This document shows positions 44,337-54,055 of a stretch of DNA of 64,000 nt, piece after piece. Location of the stretch: positions 62,001 to 126,000 of the forward strand of contig JAJYLN010000002.1 in the NCBI GenBank assembly GCA_021787665.1, in the 5' to 3' direction. Every line of letters begins with the position of its first letter. The stretch's first letter is position 1. Origin of the DNA: a bacterium (GTDB lineage: Bacteria > JAMCPX01). The notes beneath the pieces were generated by a model. That model did no database searches and was not told the DNA's origin. It was given only the letters and a program-made list of their open reading frames with translations. The position numbers and the translations under genes are program-made.

Positions 44337-47300
44337 CTATACCGACAGTATCGACATACCGAGCCTGCTCCTCAGCAGGAAGTGGCTGTCCGAGAGGTAG
44401 AACTGGAGCATGTCCTTCATCATCTCCGAGGACGAGAAGACGCCTCTCCTTTTCTCCTTGTTCGAGAGGAGCGAGGCATCCCCGATGTGCCATTTGACCA
44501 GCGATGAGAAGACCGGCTCTATATCGCCTACCATGAACAAGGCGGTACGAACGCCCGTCATCTCGATGCCGGTAAACCAGTCTTCCATGTAATGATTTGT
44601 CACCTTGAGGTATTTTTTGACCGGCTCATCGAGTGCGCCCCTTTGTTTTTTCGAGAGTGTGTCATCGAGGACGTTTTTGATGGTACCGGCACCAGGGTCC
44701 TTGTCGTACGGTGCAGCAGCAGAGGGGTTCAGTATCAATATCAGGGCGCCCAGGAGTTGCGAGAACCTCTGCCTGCCCAGTTTCATGGGAAGGGTGAAGC
44801 CGGCCTTGACGTACGTGAGGTACTCCGTCAGTACAAAAGCCTTCTCCGCGGCAGACATACCGGTGAGCGCCGAGGTGTTCACGATGAGCGACGGCGGGTC
44901 GGTGTTTTCGATAGCGATCCTGAAACTGCCCTGCGATGTCTGATAGACATCCATGTCCCTGATGCCGAGGGTTTGCAGAAGTCCCTCGTACTCCTGCCAC
45001 GCGGCGGACTTCGATGTTACTCGCTCCTGCCTGCCAACGCCGTAAAACTTCAAGTCCGGCCTGAATATGCTCTCCGCGTTGTCCGGGAATGCATTCACGA
45101 TATCCTTGAGCGGGCCCCGGGCCTTCATGTGGAGCAGGTGTGCGGTAAAGAGATCGTCGGTAACCGGGGACTTCGGATGACGGGGCTGTTTGCCTCTGTT
45201 GGCGTCCACGAATATGCGCTCCATGTCTTTCTCCTGCCCCAGCAGCTTCAGTGCGCTATAGTACGAGAACACACGGTCGTAGTCCTTCTTCTGCTCGTAG
45301 AATTTCGCAAGGAACCGTACCGCCTGGGTGCTGTCAGGTCGTTGCTTCAGCACGACGCCGTATTCGCGCACTGCCTCCGCAGTGCCGGATTTGCTCTTCG
45401 ACAGTAGCTCTGCGAGTGCGCTATGTGCATCGGTGTCGGAAGGCTCGATGTTCACTATCGTCTGGTACTGCTGAACGGCGAGATCCGGGTCGTTGAGCTT
45501 CGTGGTGTAGAGCGCTCCCAGCTCTTTTATGAGAGGGAGTATCCCCTTCGGTTCCTTGGGCAGCAGTACCTTGATGAATTTCTGGTACATCTCAGCCATG
45601 CCCTGGAAATTGCCCTGCTGCTCAAATATGCTGCCGAGCCCCTTCAGAGCGGGTATTGAAGACGGCTCCTTCTTCAGTGCCTCGAGGTAGTACCTCTTTG
45701 CAGCATCCGGGTCGTTCTTGAGCTTGAGGTAGATCTCTCCGAGCCTCATCGAGGCATTGACGAGACCCTCCGTGGACTTCTCTGTCAGGAGCAGTCTCGT
45801 CAGGATGTCTATTTCGTTGTCGGTGTCGGACTGCTCGCGGTATATGCTAAGGAGCTCATCGTATATCTGGACGTTATCGGGTACGATCGCCATGGCTTCC
45901 CTGAGGAAAGGGATAGCGCCGTTGAGATCATAGAGCTTGTCGTGCCTCAGTTTCGCGATCTTTATCAGTACCTGGGCCCTATCCTGTGGCTTGGACGCGA
46001 CCTTCGAGAGCTTGATCAACACTTCTATCTCGAGCTCGAAGTTGCCGAGGTTTGCAGTCAGCTCGTCGAGGGCTCTCAGACTTTCGGCATCCCGGTCGTT
46101 TATATCGACTGCCCTCAGCAAATACTCGACTGCCTGCTGGATGTTGCCGAGCTTCCTCGCTATGTCCGACAGGAGCTTGTAGAGAGGGAGCAGCCTTGCA
46201 GGATCCAGCTCCTGCTCATGTGCGTAGGTAATGTTTTTCAGGGCATCGTACGCGTCCTTGTAGAGTCCGGTTGCGTATGCGGACTCCCCGAACGCTATCC
46301 TGTAATCGATGTTCGAGGGCGATCGATTGTACGCGTTCTTGTAGGCGGTGCACGCTTCCGCGGCCTTGCCGCCTTCTTTGAGGAGACCGCCGTATTCGTA
46401 GTTCAACGCTGCTATGGTCTCGTCGGGCACGGACTTCGATTGGATCGCCTCTCTGTAGTAGTTCAGAGCGCTGTCCTTCGAGTGTTGCGAAGCACTCAAT
46501 CGTGCAAGCCTGATGAGCACGTCGCTGTTCGTCCTGTCAAGGGCGAAGGCCGACTCGTAGGCCCGGATCGCCTCAGGCTCGTCGTGCATGCGGGACGAGA
46601 GCAGTTCTGCGGACTTGATGAAGTAGCCGATCTTTGTTTCTTGCTGCGATGCGTTGGCCGCCGCAGACCGGTAGAACCGGTCAAGCAGCGCATCGTCGCC
46701 CTTCTTCACGAGCAGGGCCTCGAGCAGGGCGTATACCGAGATGTCCGAAGGCCTTTCTTTCACGATATCCTGATAGATGGCTATCCCTCCGTCCGGGTCG
46801 TGCAGCTTGTCCACCCGTACGGCGGCGAGCTTCTTCTGCATGTCCGTACGCTCGTCGCCGGTCTTCATGCTCTGGAGCCGCTCCTCGAACAGCGCGGCCA
46901 GGGCCTTAAAGTCTCCGGACAACTCGTAGATGCCGGCGAGCGCGGAAAAAGCCGCAGCGTTGTCAGGCTGAAGGTCAAGGACATCATGGTAGATGCCCGC
47001 TGCGGCCCTGACGTCGTCATGCCGGGCAGTGGCAAGGCCGAGCAGCAGGTCCACTCTTTGCCCCGCAGGTATCTGGAACTTCAATATCTCTTCGGCCGTG
47101 GAGATCAAGCCATCCCGGTTGTTCATTTTTTTGTACAGAGCGTTCAACCTTTCATAGACGGCGAGCTCCTTCTTCCCGGTCTTGATGAAGTCCTCGAGGG
47201 TCGTTACCGCAGAGGGACAGTCGTTGAGGTTATCGTCCAGTATCGATGCCCGTCTGAGCACGATTTCCGCTCTCCGGGCTTCGTCCCCGGTCAGCTCGGC

Positions 47301-49823
47301 CTCTTTTTTGAGGGCGTTTGCCAGCAGGGAATAGTCTCCGGTGTTCGTGGCCAGTCTCGCGAGCCATTGGTACTGTTCCGGGGTCGGGGGTTCCTTATCG
47401 ATCAGCTTCATCAGGTAGACGGACGCTGTCCTGAGGTCGCCGGCACCTTCGTATGCGACCGCGAGTTTCCGGTAGATCTCATTGGTACTGTCGACCTGCC
47501 CGTTGCCGGACGCCGGGAGTTTCAGGAGCGCCTCGAACGCTACGATCACGGCAGCGTTGTCTCCGCTCTTGTATGCGGAGTTGCCATAGGATTCGGCGAA
47601 CTTCCTCTCGGTCTCCTTGAGCTCAAAGGCCATCCTGTAGTGCTGCAGTGCCTGCTCCTGTCTGCCGAGCTTGTCCAGGATGTAGGCACACTCGAACGTA
47701 AATTCCGGCAGTGCCTGTTCCTCTACGATATGGTGGCCAAGGGCGAAGTCATAACGCGGGGCAGCTTTTTCCCATGCGCCCGCATTGAAGTACAGCTTCG
47801 CGAGCGAGAGGTCCGCGTCGCCGTTGGTCGGGTCTATGGCGAGCGCACGCTCGAACGCGGAAATCGCCTTCTGCGGATCTGCGAGCTTCTCGTGCCTTAG
47901 ATGCCCGAGCTTTACGAGCAGCTCCACACCCGTTTGGTCTGTGTGGGGAGCGCTGTCTATCAGGAACGAATAGAGCCTGTCGAAGCCGTTAAAGTCCCCG
48001 GTCGTCTCAAAAAGTCGCTTCAGGACATCGATCGCGGACGAGGACGATGGCCTGAGTTCAAGCGCCTGCCACAGGTAGTCCTGCGCCCTCACGACGTCGA
48101 TGCTTCTATCGAAGAGGATCGAGCCGAGCTCGATGAGTACGTCGTACCGGTCGTCGGTCACGGACAGCTTCTTCTCGAGCACTGTAACAAGCGCCGGATA
48201 GTCGCTGTTCTCTCGGTAGATCCTCTCGAGCGCTGCCAGGGCGGGCTCGCTGTCCGGGTGCCGGGCTACCAGTTCGCTGTACAAGGCAATGGCCTTGTCG
48301 TATTCCATGGTGTGTTTCAGGTAGATGTCCCCCAGCATGAGCTGGAGCCTGGTTCTCTCTCCGTCATCGTCCCCGCGCAGGTGGATGAGCCTGACGATGG
48401 TCTGCTCGGCCTCCTGCCACTTCTCCGAGGAAGCGTACAGGCCCTCCAGCGCCTCCAGGTAGCCGGCGTTGTCCTCGTCGAGCGCGAGAGCCCGGTTGTA
48501 GCTGTCCAGGGCGTACTCGTAGTGGGAAAAGCCCCTGAGATAGGCTTCGCCCAGGGATGCCCAGAGGACTGCGGAATCCCTGTCGTCCTCCTTCCCGTTG
48601 AGTCTTTCAAGGTAGAATGACACCAGGCTGTTGTAGTCTCCGCTGTCCTTGTATATCTGCTCGAGGAGGGCGTAGTGCGACTGATCGCCGGTGAGCGACA
48701 CCAGCGCAACGATGAGACGTTTTGCCGTGTCATAGTCCTTTCTTTCGATGAGAACCGGCAGGGCCTTTCGATACAGTTCTTCTTCACGGGGTGCGTCGTG
48801 CTCGAGGTCAATGAGTCTGCGGAGCGCTTCGTAGGCGCCATCTGCGTCGTGCGTTGAAGTACACGTGTCCATCTGCGCATAAAGAAGGTCCTTGTCGTCC
48901 GGCACTGCAGACAAGGCGGCCTTCAGGAAGGGTAGGGCTTTCTGGGGCTCGCCGAGTTCCCGGTAACTCATACCTATTCTTTTGTCGATGTCCGGTGCGC
49001 TCTCTGTGGACTGGTGATCCTTCATCCGCAACAGGATCGGCAGGGACAGGAGTGGTTCGTCGCCCAATCCGTATTCAGGAGATGTGTATATGCGGTACAA
49101 CTGCGGCACTGCCTGTTCCTCGCTGCCTGCTCCCAGTCCGAGGGCGGTCTCGTAGCTGCAGGCGCTCTCATAGAGGTCGCCCCGTACGCTCTCGTACATG
49201 CCCGCGAGCAGGCAGTAGAGGCCGGCCAGCTCCACACTCACGGCTTGCCCTCCGGACTCCAGGGCGTTTATAAAGAGCTCCCGGTACTCGAATATCGTAG
49301 AAAATGTGCCGCTCTTGTTCAGGTCCTCGTATGCGGTCCTGATGGCATCGTACGGAGGGGCCGTCGCAGCGGAGAGCATCGGGAGGGCCTCGTCGTACAT
49401 CTTCAGGGAGATGTAGTTGTTGATGATCCGTTTCCTGAGATCCGCTGCCTCTGCTTCGTCCTGCGAGAGCAGGACCTTGCCCTCAAGCAGGATGGTGAGC
49501 TCCGGCAGCATGTTCAGGGTTTCGAAAATCTTAAGGAGGGCATCGATGACAGACTGCTCGCGCGGCTGGAGCTCCAGGGCGTCTATATAGAGCTCCACCG
49601 CCTTACCGCTGTCGTTCAGGTTATCGTAGTATATGCTCGCTGTCTCGGTGAGGTATGAGAGACGATCGCCGTTTTCCTCGGAAAGGCTGAATAGCCTCCC
49701 GTAAGTCTCTATGAGTTCGTCCCACTGCTTGTTCGCTCTGTATAACTCTGTCACGCCTTTCAGAGCAGGGACATTCTCCGGTTCGCTCTTGAGTATATCG
49801 AGATAATAAGTAAGGTTGTCCAC
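44337..49823 (-). CDS. Giant cytoplasmic TPR-repeat protein with a non-TPR C-terminal domain
   Basis: This is an 1,828-residue protein built of many TPR pairs over residues 1 to about 1500, such as A-L-E-L-Q-P-R-E, A-L-A-I-D-P-T-N-G-D-A-D-L and A-L-K-K-E-P-S-S-I-P-A-L-K-G. No signal peptide or membrane helix is seen. The last 300 or so residues are different: N-T-S-A-L-T-G-M, L-T-E-Y-L-T-Y-V-K-A-G, then the end segment F-Y-L-S-D-S-H-F-L-L-R-S-R-L-G. Large TPR proteins with such a tail occur in Myxococcota and relatives; function is not established to my knowledge. The GTG start lacks a strong ribosome site. It sits in a unit with lipoprotein, small membrane protein, heptosyltransferase and heptose kinase, which suggests a scaffold for envelope assembly or motility. 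Confidence 0.75.
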   Translation of the reverse strand: MDNLTYYLDILKSEPENVPALKGVTELYRANKQWDELIETYGRLFSLSEENGDRLSYLTETASIYYDNLNDSGKAVELYIDALELQPREQSVIDALLKIFETLNMLPELTILLEGKVLLSQDEAEAADLRKRIINNYISLKMYDEALPMLSAATAPPYDAIRTAYEDLNKSGTFSTIFEYRELFINALESGGQAVSVELAGLYCLLAGMYESVRGDLYESACSYETALGLGAGSEEQAVPQLYRIYTSPEYGLGDEPLLSLPILLRMKDHQSTESAPDIDKRIGMSYRELGEPQKALPFLKAALSAVPDDKDLLYAQMDTCTSTHDADGAYEALRRLIDLEHDAPREEELYRKALPVLIERKDYDTAKRLIVALVSLTGDQSHYALLEQIYKDSGDYNSLVSFYLERLNGKEDDRDSAVLWASLGEAYLRGFSHYEYALDSYNRALALDEDNAGYLEALEGLYASSEKWQEAEQTIVRLIHLRGDDDGERTRLQLMLGDIYLKHTMEYDKAIALYSELVARHPDSEPALAALERIYRENSDYPALVTVLEKKLSVTDDRYDVLIELGSILFDRSIDVVRAQDYLWQALELRPSSSSAIDVLKRLFETTGDFNGFDRLYSFLIDSAPHTDQTGVELLVKLGHLRHEKLADPQKAISAFERALAIDPTNGDADLSLAKLYFNAGAWEKAAPRYDFALGHHIVEEQALPEFTFECAYILDKLGRQEQALQHYRMAFELKETERKFAESYGNSAYKSGDNAAVIVAFEALLKLPASGNGQVDSTNEIYRKLAVAYEGAGDLRTASVYLMKLIDKEPPTPEQYQWLARLATNTGDYSLLANALKKEAELTGDEARRAEIVLRRASILDDNLNDCPSAVTTLEDFIKTGKKELAVYERLNALYKKMNNRDGLISTAEEILKFQIPAGQRVDLLLGLATARHDDVRAAAGIYHDVLDLQPDNAAAFSALAGIYELSGDFKALAALFEERLQSMKTGDERTDMQKKLAAVRVDKLHDPDGGIAIYQDIVKERPSDISVYALLEALLVKKGDDALLDRFYRSAAANASQQETKIGYFIKSAELLSSRMHDEPEAIRAYESAFALDRTNSDVLIRLARLSASQHSKDSALNYYREAIQSKSVPDETIAALNYEYGGLLKEGGKAAEACTAYKNAYNRSPSNIDYRIAFGESAYATGLYKDAYDALKNITYAHEQELDPARLLPLYKLLSDIARKLGNIQQAVEYLLRAVDINDRDAESLRALDELTANLGNFELEIEVLIKLSKVASKPQDRAQVLIKIAKLRHDKLYDLNGAIPFLREAMAIVPDNVQIYDELLSIYREQSDTDNEIDILTRLLLTEKSTEGLVNASMRLGEIYLKLKNDPDAAKRYYLEALKKEPSSIPALKGLGSIFEQQGNFQGMAEMYQKFIKVLLPKEPKGILPLIKELGALYTTKLNDPDLAVQQYQTIVNIEPSDTDAHSALAELLSKSKSGTAEAVREYGVVLKQRPDSTQAVRFLAKFYEQKKDYDRVFSYYSALKLLGQEKDMERIFVDANRGKQPRHPKSPVTDDLFTAHLLHMKARGPLKDIVNAFPDNAESIFRPDLKFYGVGRQERVTSKSAAWQEYEGLLQTLGIRDMDVYQTSQGSFRIAIENTDPPSLIVNTSALTGMSAAEKAFVLTEYLTYVKAGFTLPMKLGRQRFSQLLGALILILNPSAAAPYDKDPGAGTIKNVLDDTLSKKQRGALDEPVKKYLKVTNHYMEDWFTGIEMTGVRTALFMVGDIEPVFSSLVKWHIGDASLLSNKEKRRGVFSSSEMMKDMLQFYLSDSHFLLRSRLGMSILSV

Positions 49824-49866
49824 CCTATACGCACCAGGCTGAATGGGATCGTATCGTGATCGTCCT

Positions 49867-50106
49867 TCAGGCGAAGATATTGTAGAACAGTGCTATGAGC
49901 CATCCCACGATGTATCCGGTGACGAACCCGTAGATCAGTCCCAGGAGCGAACCACCGAAGGTTATAGAATAGCCCCTGTACACCTGATCGATCTTTACCA
50001 GAGTTCCCCCGCCATGATGGAGCAAGATGATGTAGTTTGTGAAGAGGAACAGTCCGATACCTGTCAGCAGCCCCCAGGCCAAGCCATAAGCGTTCTTCTT
50101 TAGCAT
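49867..50106 (-). CDS. Small membrane protein, 'holin-like' family
   Basis: This is a 79-residue protein with two or three hydrophobic segments (about 6-28 and 48-74) joined by a short loop with Y-R-G-Y-S-I-T-F-G-G. Proteins of this type are often called bacteriophage holins in databases because of their size and topology, but no lysis or phage gene is near. Here it lies between a lipoprotein and the giant TPR gene, so an envelope role is more likely. A strong AAAGGAGGT site precedes the ATG. Confidence 0.7.
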   Translation of the reverse strand: MLKKNAYGLAWGLLTGIGLFLFTNYIILLHHGGGTLVKIDQVYRGYSITFGGSLLGLIYGFVTGYIVGWLIALFYNIFA

Positions 50107-50107
50107 A

Positions 50108-50830
50108 TTACTTTACCTCCTTTATTTTCCCTTTGATCACGAATTGAGGGTACACCCATCCGTCTATAGTGAGTTTATTGCTCCGTATATGGAAATAGGA
50201 GAAGCTCTCGTTGAGAAAGAATTGGCCCACGAAATCTACCCTTACCGGCCCTTTGATGCTCCGGATCTGCTTGTGTAGCCTGAAGTCGTTTCCGAGGAAC
50301 GAGAATACCGGGATGGAGCTGCCGAATCTGTACTTCAGGTTGTCCGGGACCTTGAGTGTCACGGACTTGGTGAAGGCCGTCTGTGCGTCTATGGCGAGCT
50401 TTCCGGATGCCTCATCCAGCAGGTTCTCTGCGCGCCGGTATTCGTTGCTTTTGTACGCATCCAGTGCGGCGAAGTACTGATGGACTGCGTACTGGCTCGG
50501 TACGAGCAGGTTGTCCATTTTCGCCCTTGTCGTTTCAAGGTGGTTCTTAATGGTATCCTTGAGTCGCTTCAGGACCGTGTAAGCCCTCTTCGCCTGATCG
50601 CGGGCCTCTCCGGCAAAGTTTTCAGCGGACGTGTAGCTGCCTCTTTTGCGGGCGGACCGGGCCTTTGCCATGTATATCCTGTATCCCTGTGTGTCCACGG
50701 CCTCCGGGTGGAGTGTCAAAAGCCTTTCGTACGACGTCTGTGCCTGCTCGAAGGAAGTCCGTACGTCTATCGCCGCCGGACCGCATCCCATCACAGAGAT
50801 GATTGCCAAAAATATCAGTGTTCTCTTCAT
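50108..50830 (-). CDS. Lipoprotein with helical and beta regions, function unknown
   Basis: This is a 240-residue lipoprotein. The start at 50830 gives a signal peptide with the lipobox S-V-M-G-C (Cys16). Residues 25-140 are helical, with heptad-like Ala/Lys/Glu patterns (A-R-D-Q-A-K-R-A-Y-T-V-L-K-R-L-K-D) reminiscent of a coiled coil or TPR. Residues 150-240 are beta-rich. The frame is open 13 codons further upstream, but that would bury the signal peptide. It overlaps nothing and starts a minus-strand unit that runs to the heptose kinase. It is divergent from the epimerase gene. Confidence 0.7.
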   Translation of the reverse strand: MKRTLIFLAIISVMGCGPAAIDVRTSFEQAQTSYERLLTLHPEAVDTQGYRIYMAKARSARKRGSYTSAENFAGEARDQAKRAYTVLKRLKDTIKNHLETTRAKMDNLLVPSQYAVHQYFAALDAYKSNEYRRAENLLDEASGKLAIDAQTAFTKSVTLKVPDNLKYRFGSSIPVFSFLGNDFRLHKQIRSIKGPVRVDFVGQFFLNESFSYFHIRSNKLTIDGWVYPQFVIKGKIKEVK

Positions 50831-50890
50831 AAAGTACACCCTATATGAATATTTGTTTTTTTTCAACATATTTTATGGTAGAGCGGTGTC

Positions 50891-51862
50891 ATGTCGAAAT
50901 CGTTGGTAACGGGCGGAGCTGGGTTTATAGGCTCGCATCTGTGTGAAGAGCTCTTAGCACGGGATGAAGAGGTTTTCGCCCTGGACGACCTTTCGACAGG
51001 AAGCCTCGTGAACATAGAACACCTGAATACCCATAAGCGCTTCCATCTGGTCATCGGCTCTGTGCTGGATGAAAAGGTTCTCGATGGCCTCATCGGCGAA
51101 GTCGACCGGGTGTTTCATCTCGCTGCGGCTGTAGGCGTGAAGCTCATTATGGAGAGACCCGTCGATACCATCGAGACGAACGTCCTCGGTACCGAGAGGG
51201 TATTAAGCCTCGCGAGCAGGTACCGGAAGAAGGTGCTAATCGCCTCGACTTCCGAGGTCTATGGGAAGCACAGGGACCATATATTGACCGAGACGAACAA
51301 TATGGTACTCGGGCCCACGAAGAAGAGGAGGTGGGCATACGCGTGCACGAAGGCAGTGGATGAGTTCCTCGCGTTTGCGTACCATGAGGAAAGGGGACTA
51401 CCGGTCGTGGTCGTGCGGTTCTTTAATACGATCGGCCCTCGGCAGACCGGGCAGTACGGTATGGTCGTGCCGAAGTTCGTCAGGAGCGCCCTGCTCGGCG
51501 AGCCGATAACCGTGTTCGGGGACGGCACGCAGTCGCGCAGCTTCACCTACGTGAAGGACGTGGTGAGGGCCGTACTCGTGCTCATGGAAAAGCCTGCAGC
51601 CGAGGGGGACGTTTTTAATATAGGGGACGGGCGCGAGATAACGATCCTCGACCTCGCCCGCAAGGTCAAGTTCCTCACGGGCAGCCCGTCTGAGATCGTT
51701 TTCGTTCCGTACGACAGGGCCTACGGCACGGGGTTCGAGGACATGGAGCGGAGGGTGCCGGACATAGCGAAGATACGGGAGCTTACGGATTATGGCCCCT
51801 CGATCGACCTCGACGAGGTCCTCGGGATGATCATACGGCACATGAGAAAGTTGAAGAGTTAA
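50891..51862 (+). CDS. NAD-dependent sugar-nucleotide epimerase/dehydratase
   Basis: This is a 323-residue extended short-chain dehydrogenase. The NAD motif T-G-G-A-G-F-I-G-S-H is at residues 7-16. The catalytic triad is visible as Ser/Thr in S-T-S-E-V-Y-G and the Y-A-C-T-K pair near residues 150-154 (Y-x3-K). It resembles UDP-glucuronate decarboxylases and UDP-glucose 4-epimerases; the segment G-P-R-Q-T-G-Q-Y-G-M-V-V-P-K-F is shared with the UDP-sugar decarboxylase group. The substrate cannot be fixed. It may supply sugars for LPS, as the adjacent divergent unit contains heptose genes. Confidence 0.82.
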   Translation: MSKSLVTGGAGFIGSHLCEELLARDEEVFALDDLSTGSLVNIEHLNTHKRFHLVIGSVLDEKVLDGLIGEVDRVFHLAAAVGVKLIMERPVDTIETNVLGTERVLSLASRYRKKVLIASTSEVYGKHRDHILTETNNMVLGPTKKRRWAYACTKAVDEFLAFAYHEERGLPVVVVRFFNTIGPRQTGQYGMVVPKFVRSALLGEPITVFGDGTQSRSFTYVKDVVRAVLVLMEKPAAEGDVFNIGDGREITILDLARKVKFLTGSPSEIVFVPYDRAYGTGFEDMERRVPDIAKIRELTDYGPSIDLDEVLGMIIRHMRKLKS

Positions 51863-52116
51863 GGGATTGAAGCGTCGGAACTCCGGAGCACGACACTCGG
51901 GGATTCCGCATTTCGCAACTTCATAACTCTATCGCTCGTTCGGCAAAAAAATGTTACTTTTTCTTGACAATCAAAAATGTGAGTTTGTATACAATATTCA
52001 AGTTTAAAACGTGCTGACGAGCTGAAGTGCTACAGGACTGTAGTTTCCTTTCTGCCCGGGTCAGGAGGACAGAGTGAGCTGCGAAGCATGACGACGTATA
52101 CAAGTGAGGAGGCACT
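51863..52116. other. Leader region of the TCA operon
   Basis: This 254-base gap contains the promoter at 51964 and a leader of about 115 bases before acn. I see no gene and no clear riboswitch. No strong terminator for the epimerase gene is evident either. Confidence 0.6.
51964..51995 (+). promoter_or_regulatory. Sigma-70 promoter of the TCA operon
   Basis: TTGACA (51964-51969) and TATACA (51988-51993), within TGTATACAAT, are 18 bases apart in A/T-rich DNA that contrasts with the rest of the window. It is the only good promoter before acn and probably drives the whole acn-kor operon. Confidence 0.8.
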
Positions 52117-54042
52117 ATGGGTCAGAACATGGTACAAAAGGTAATCTCGTCCCATCTCGTTTCCGGCAGGATGAATGCCGGAGAAGAGATCGCGATAAAA
52201 ATAGATCAAACGCTTACGCAGGATGCGACGGGCACTATGGCGTACCTTCAATTCGAGGCGATGGGTATCCCCAGAGTAAAGACGGAGTTGTCCGTCAGCT
52301 ATGTGGATCACAACACCCTGCAGACGGGCTTTGAGAACGCGGATGACCACAGGTTCCTTCAGACCATAGCTTCCAAACATGGGATCTTTTTCTCAAAGCC
52401 CGGCAACGGCATCTGTCATCAGATACACCTCGAGAGGTTCGGGGTACCCGGAAAGATTCTTCTCGGCTCAGACAGCCACACGCCGACCGGCGGCGGCATC
52501 GGCATGATAGCCATCGGGGCCGGAGGGCTCGATGTCGCGGTCGCGATGGGCGGTGGACCGTTTTATTTGAACATGCCGAGAGTCGTGCTGGTCCGATTGA
52601 CGGGCAGATTGAGGCCGTGGGTCAGTGCGAAGGACATTATCCTCGAGTTGCTGAGGAGGCTGACCGTCAAGGGCGGCGTCGGAAAGATATTCGAGTACGG
52701 TGGCGATGGAGTAGGGACCCTTACGGTCCCGGAGCGTGCGACCATAACCAATATGGGGGCAGAGCTCGGTGCAACCACCTCCGTGTTCCCTTCGGACGCC
52801 ATGACAAGGACGTTTATGTCGGCGCAGGGCAGGGCAAAGCAGTGGAAGAGGCTCGGGGCAGACGTGGACGCGGCGTACGACGAGACTATAGACATCGACC
52901 TGTCGAAGCTCGTGCCTCTCGTGGCACAGCCGCATAGCCCGGACAATGTGGTAGAGATTAAGTCTATAGAGGGACTGAAGGTCAATCAGGTCGCGATCGG
53001 AAGCTGTACGAACTCTTCTTATAAGGACATGACGACGGTTGCGAAGATCCTGAAAGGCAGGAAGGTACATCCGGAGACAAGCCTTGCCATATCTCCGGGC
53101 TCGAAGCAGGTCCTGAACATGATTGCCCGGTCCGGCGCACTGTCCGACATGCTGACCGCCGGTGTGCGGGTCCTGGAGACCGCGTGCGGGCCGTGCATCG
53201 GCATGGGGCAGGCGCCTGCGAGTGCTGCGGTGACCATACGGACCTACAACAGAAACTTCGAGGGTCGCAGTGGCACACCCGATGCAAAGGTGTATCTGCT
53301 CAGTCCTGAGGCAGCAGCGTTCTCCGCGATAAAGGGCGTGATTACGGACCCGCGGAAAATAGGCAAACCCCTCAGGGTTGCGATGCCGAAGAGGTTCGTC
53401 ATCGACGACAGCATGATCATCCCTCCCTCGAGACACCCGGAAAAGGTCGAGGTCGTAAGGGGACCGAATATACAGCCGCTCCCGAGAAAGGAGCCGCTCG
53501 GCGACCAAATCGCCGGCACCGTCATCTTGAAGGTAGGAGACAATATCACGACGGACCACATCATGCCCGCCGGTGCAAAGATTCTGCCGTTGCGTTCCAA
53601 CATACCTGCAATAGCAGAGCACGTGTTCGAGAGGGTTGATCCGGAATTCGCAAAGAGGGCAAAGGAAAACAACGGCGGGTTTATCGTGGGCGGATCGAAT
53701 TATGGCCAGGGCTCGAGCAGGGAGCATGCGGCCCTTGCGCCCATGTACCTGGGCATCAGAGCCGTCATCACCAAATCGTTCGCACGGATACACTATGCCA
53801 ACCTGGTCAACTTCGGTATCTTGCCGCTGGTATTTGCCGATGAAGCGGACTACGGGCAGATAACGGAAGGAGACAACATAACGATCAAGGACATACGGGC
53901 GCAGATCAGGAGCGGAGCTGCGATCAAGGCGTCGACCGCCTCCGGCAAGGGACTTGTATTAAAGCATAGCTTGACACCCCGTCAGGTAGAAATCATACTT
54001 GCCGGCGGCCTGCTGAACTATACGGTCCAAAACAATGCGTAA
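52117..54042 (+). CDS. acn: Aconitate hydratase, Aquifex type
   Basis: This 641-residue aconitase interconverts citrate and isocitrate. The [4Fe-4S] cysteines are in G-S-C-T-N-S (near residue 291) and C-G-P-C-I-G-M-G near residue 355. D-S-H-T-P-T-G-G near residue 118 and the small-domain motif G-S-S-R-E-H-A-A near residue 530 are present. The length, well below 850-900-residue AcnA/AcnB, fits the short form described from Aquifex and several anaerobes. A GAGGAGG site precedes the ATG. It heads the TCA operon and is followed by icd. Confidence 0.94.
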   Translation: MGQNMVQKVISSHLVSGRMNAGEEIAIKIDQTLTQDATGTMAYLQFEAMGIPRVKTELSVSYVDHNTLQTGFENADDHRFLQTIASKHGIFFSKPGNGICHQIHLERFGVPGKILLGSDSHTPTGGGIGMIAIGAGGLDVAVAMGGGPFYLNMPRVVLVRLTGRLRPWVSAKDIILELLRRLTVKGGVGKIFEYGGDGVGTLTVPERATITNMGAELGATTSVFPSDAMTRTFMSAQGRAKQWKRLGADVDAAYDETIDIDLSKLVPLVAQPHSPDNVVEIKSIEGLKVNQVAIGSCTNSSYKDMTTVAKILKGRKVHPETSLAISPGSKQVLNMIARSGALSDMLTAGVRVLETACGPCIGMGQAPASAAVTIRTYNRNFEGRSGTPDAKVYLLSPEAAAFSAIKGVITDPRKIGKPLRVAMPKRFVIDDSMIIPPSRHPEKVEVVRGPNIQPLPRKEPLGDQIAGTVILKVGDNITTDHIMPAGAKILPLRSNIPAIAEHVFERVDPEFAKRAKENNGGFIVGGSNYGQGSSREHAALAPMYLGIRAVITKSFARIHYANLVNFGILPLVFADEADYGQITEGDNITIKDIRAQIRSGAAIKASTASGKGLVLKHSLTPRQVEIILAGGLLNYTVQNNA

Positions 54043-54055
54043 AGGAGAGATATAG

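Noticed and set aside
45942-47900. 652-codon plus-strand frame opposite the giant TPR gene
   Set aside because: Composition is Arg/Val/Leu-rich with no motif; the TPR frame on the other strand has clear repeat structure.
49867-50106. Prophage holin
   Set aside because: There is no endolysin, structural or integrase gene nearby; the gene is locked in an envelope unit.
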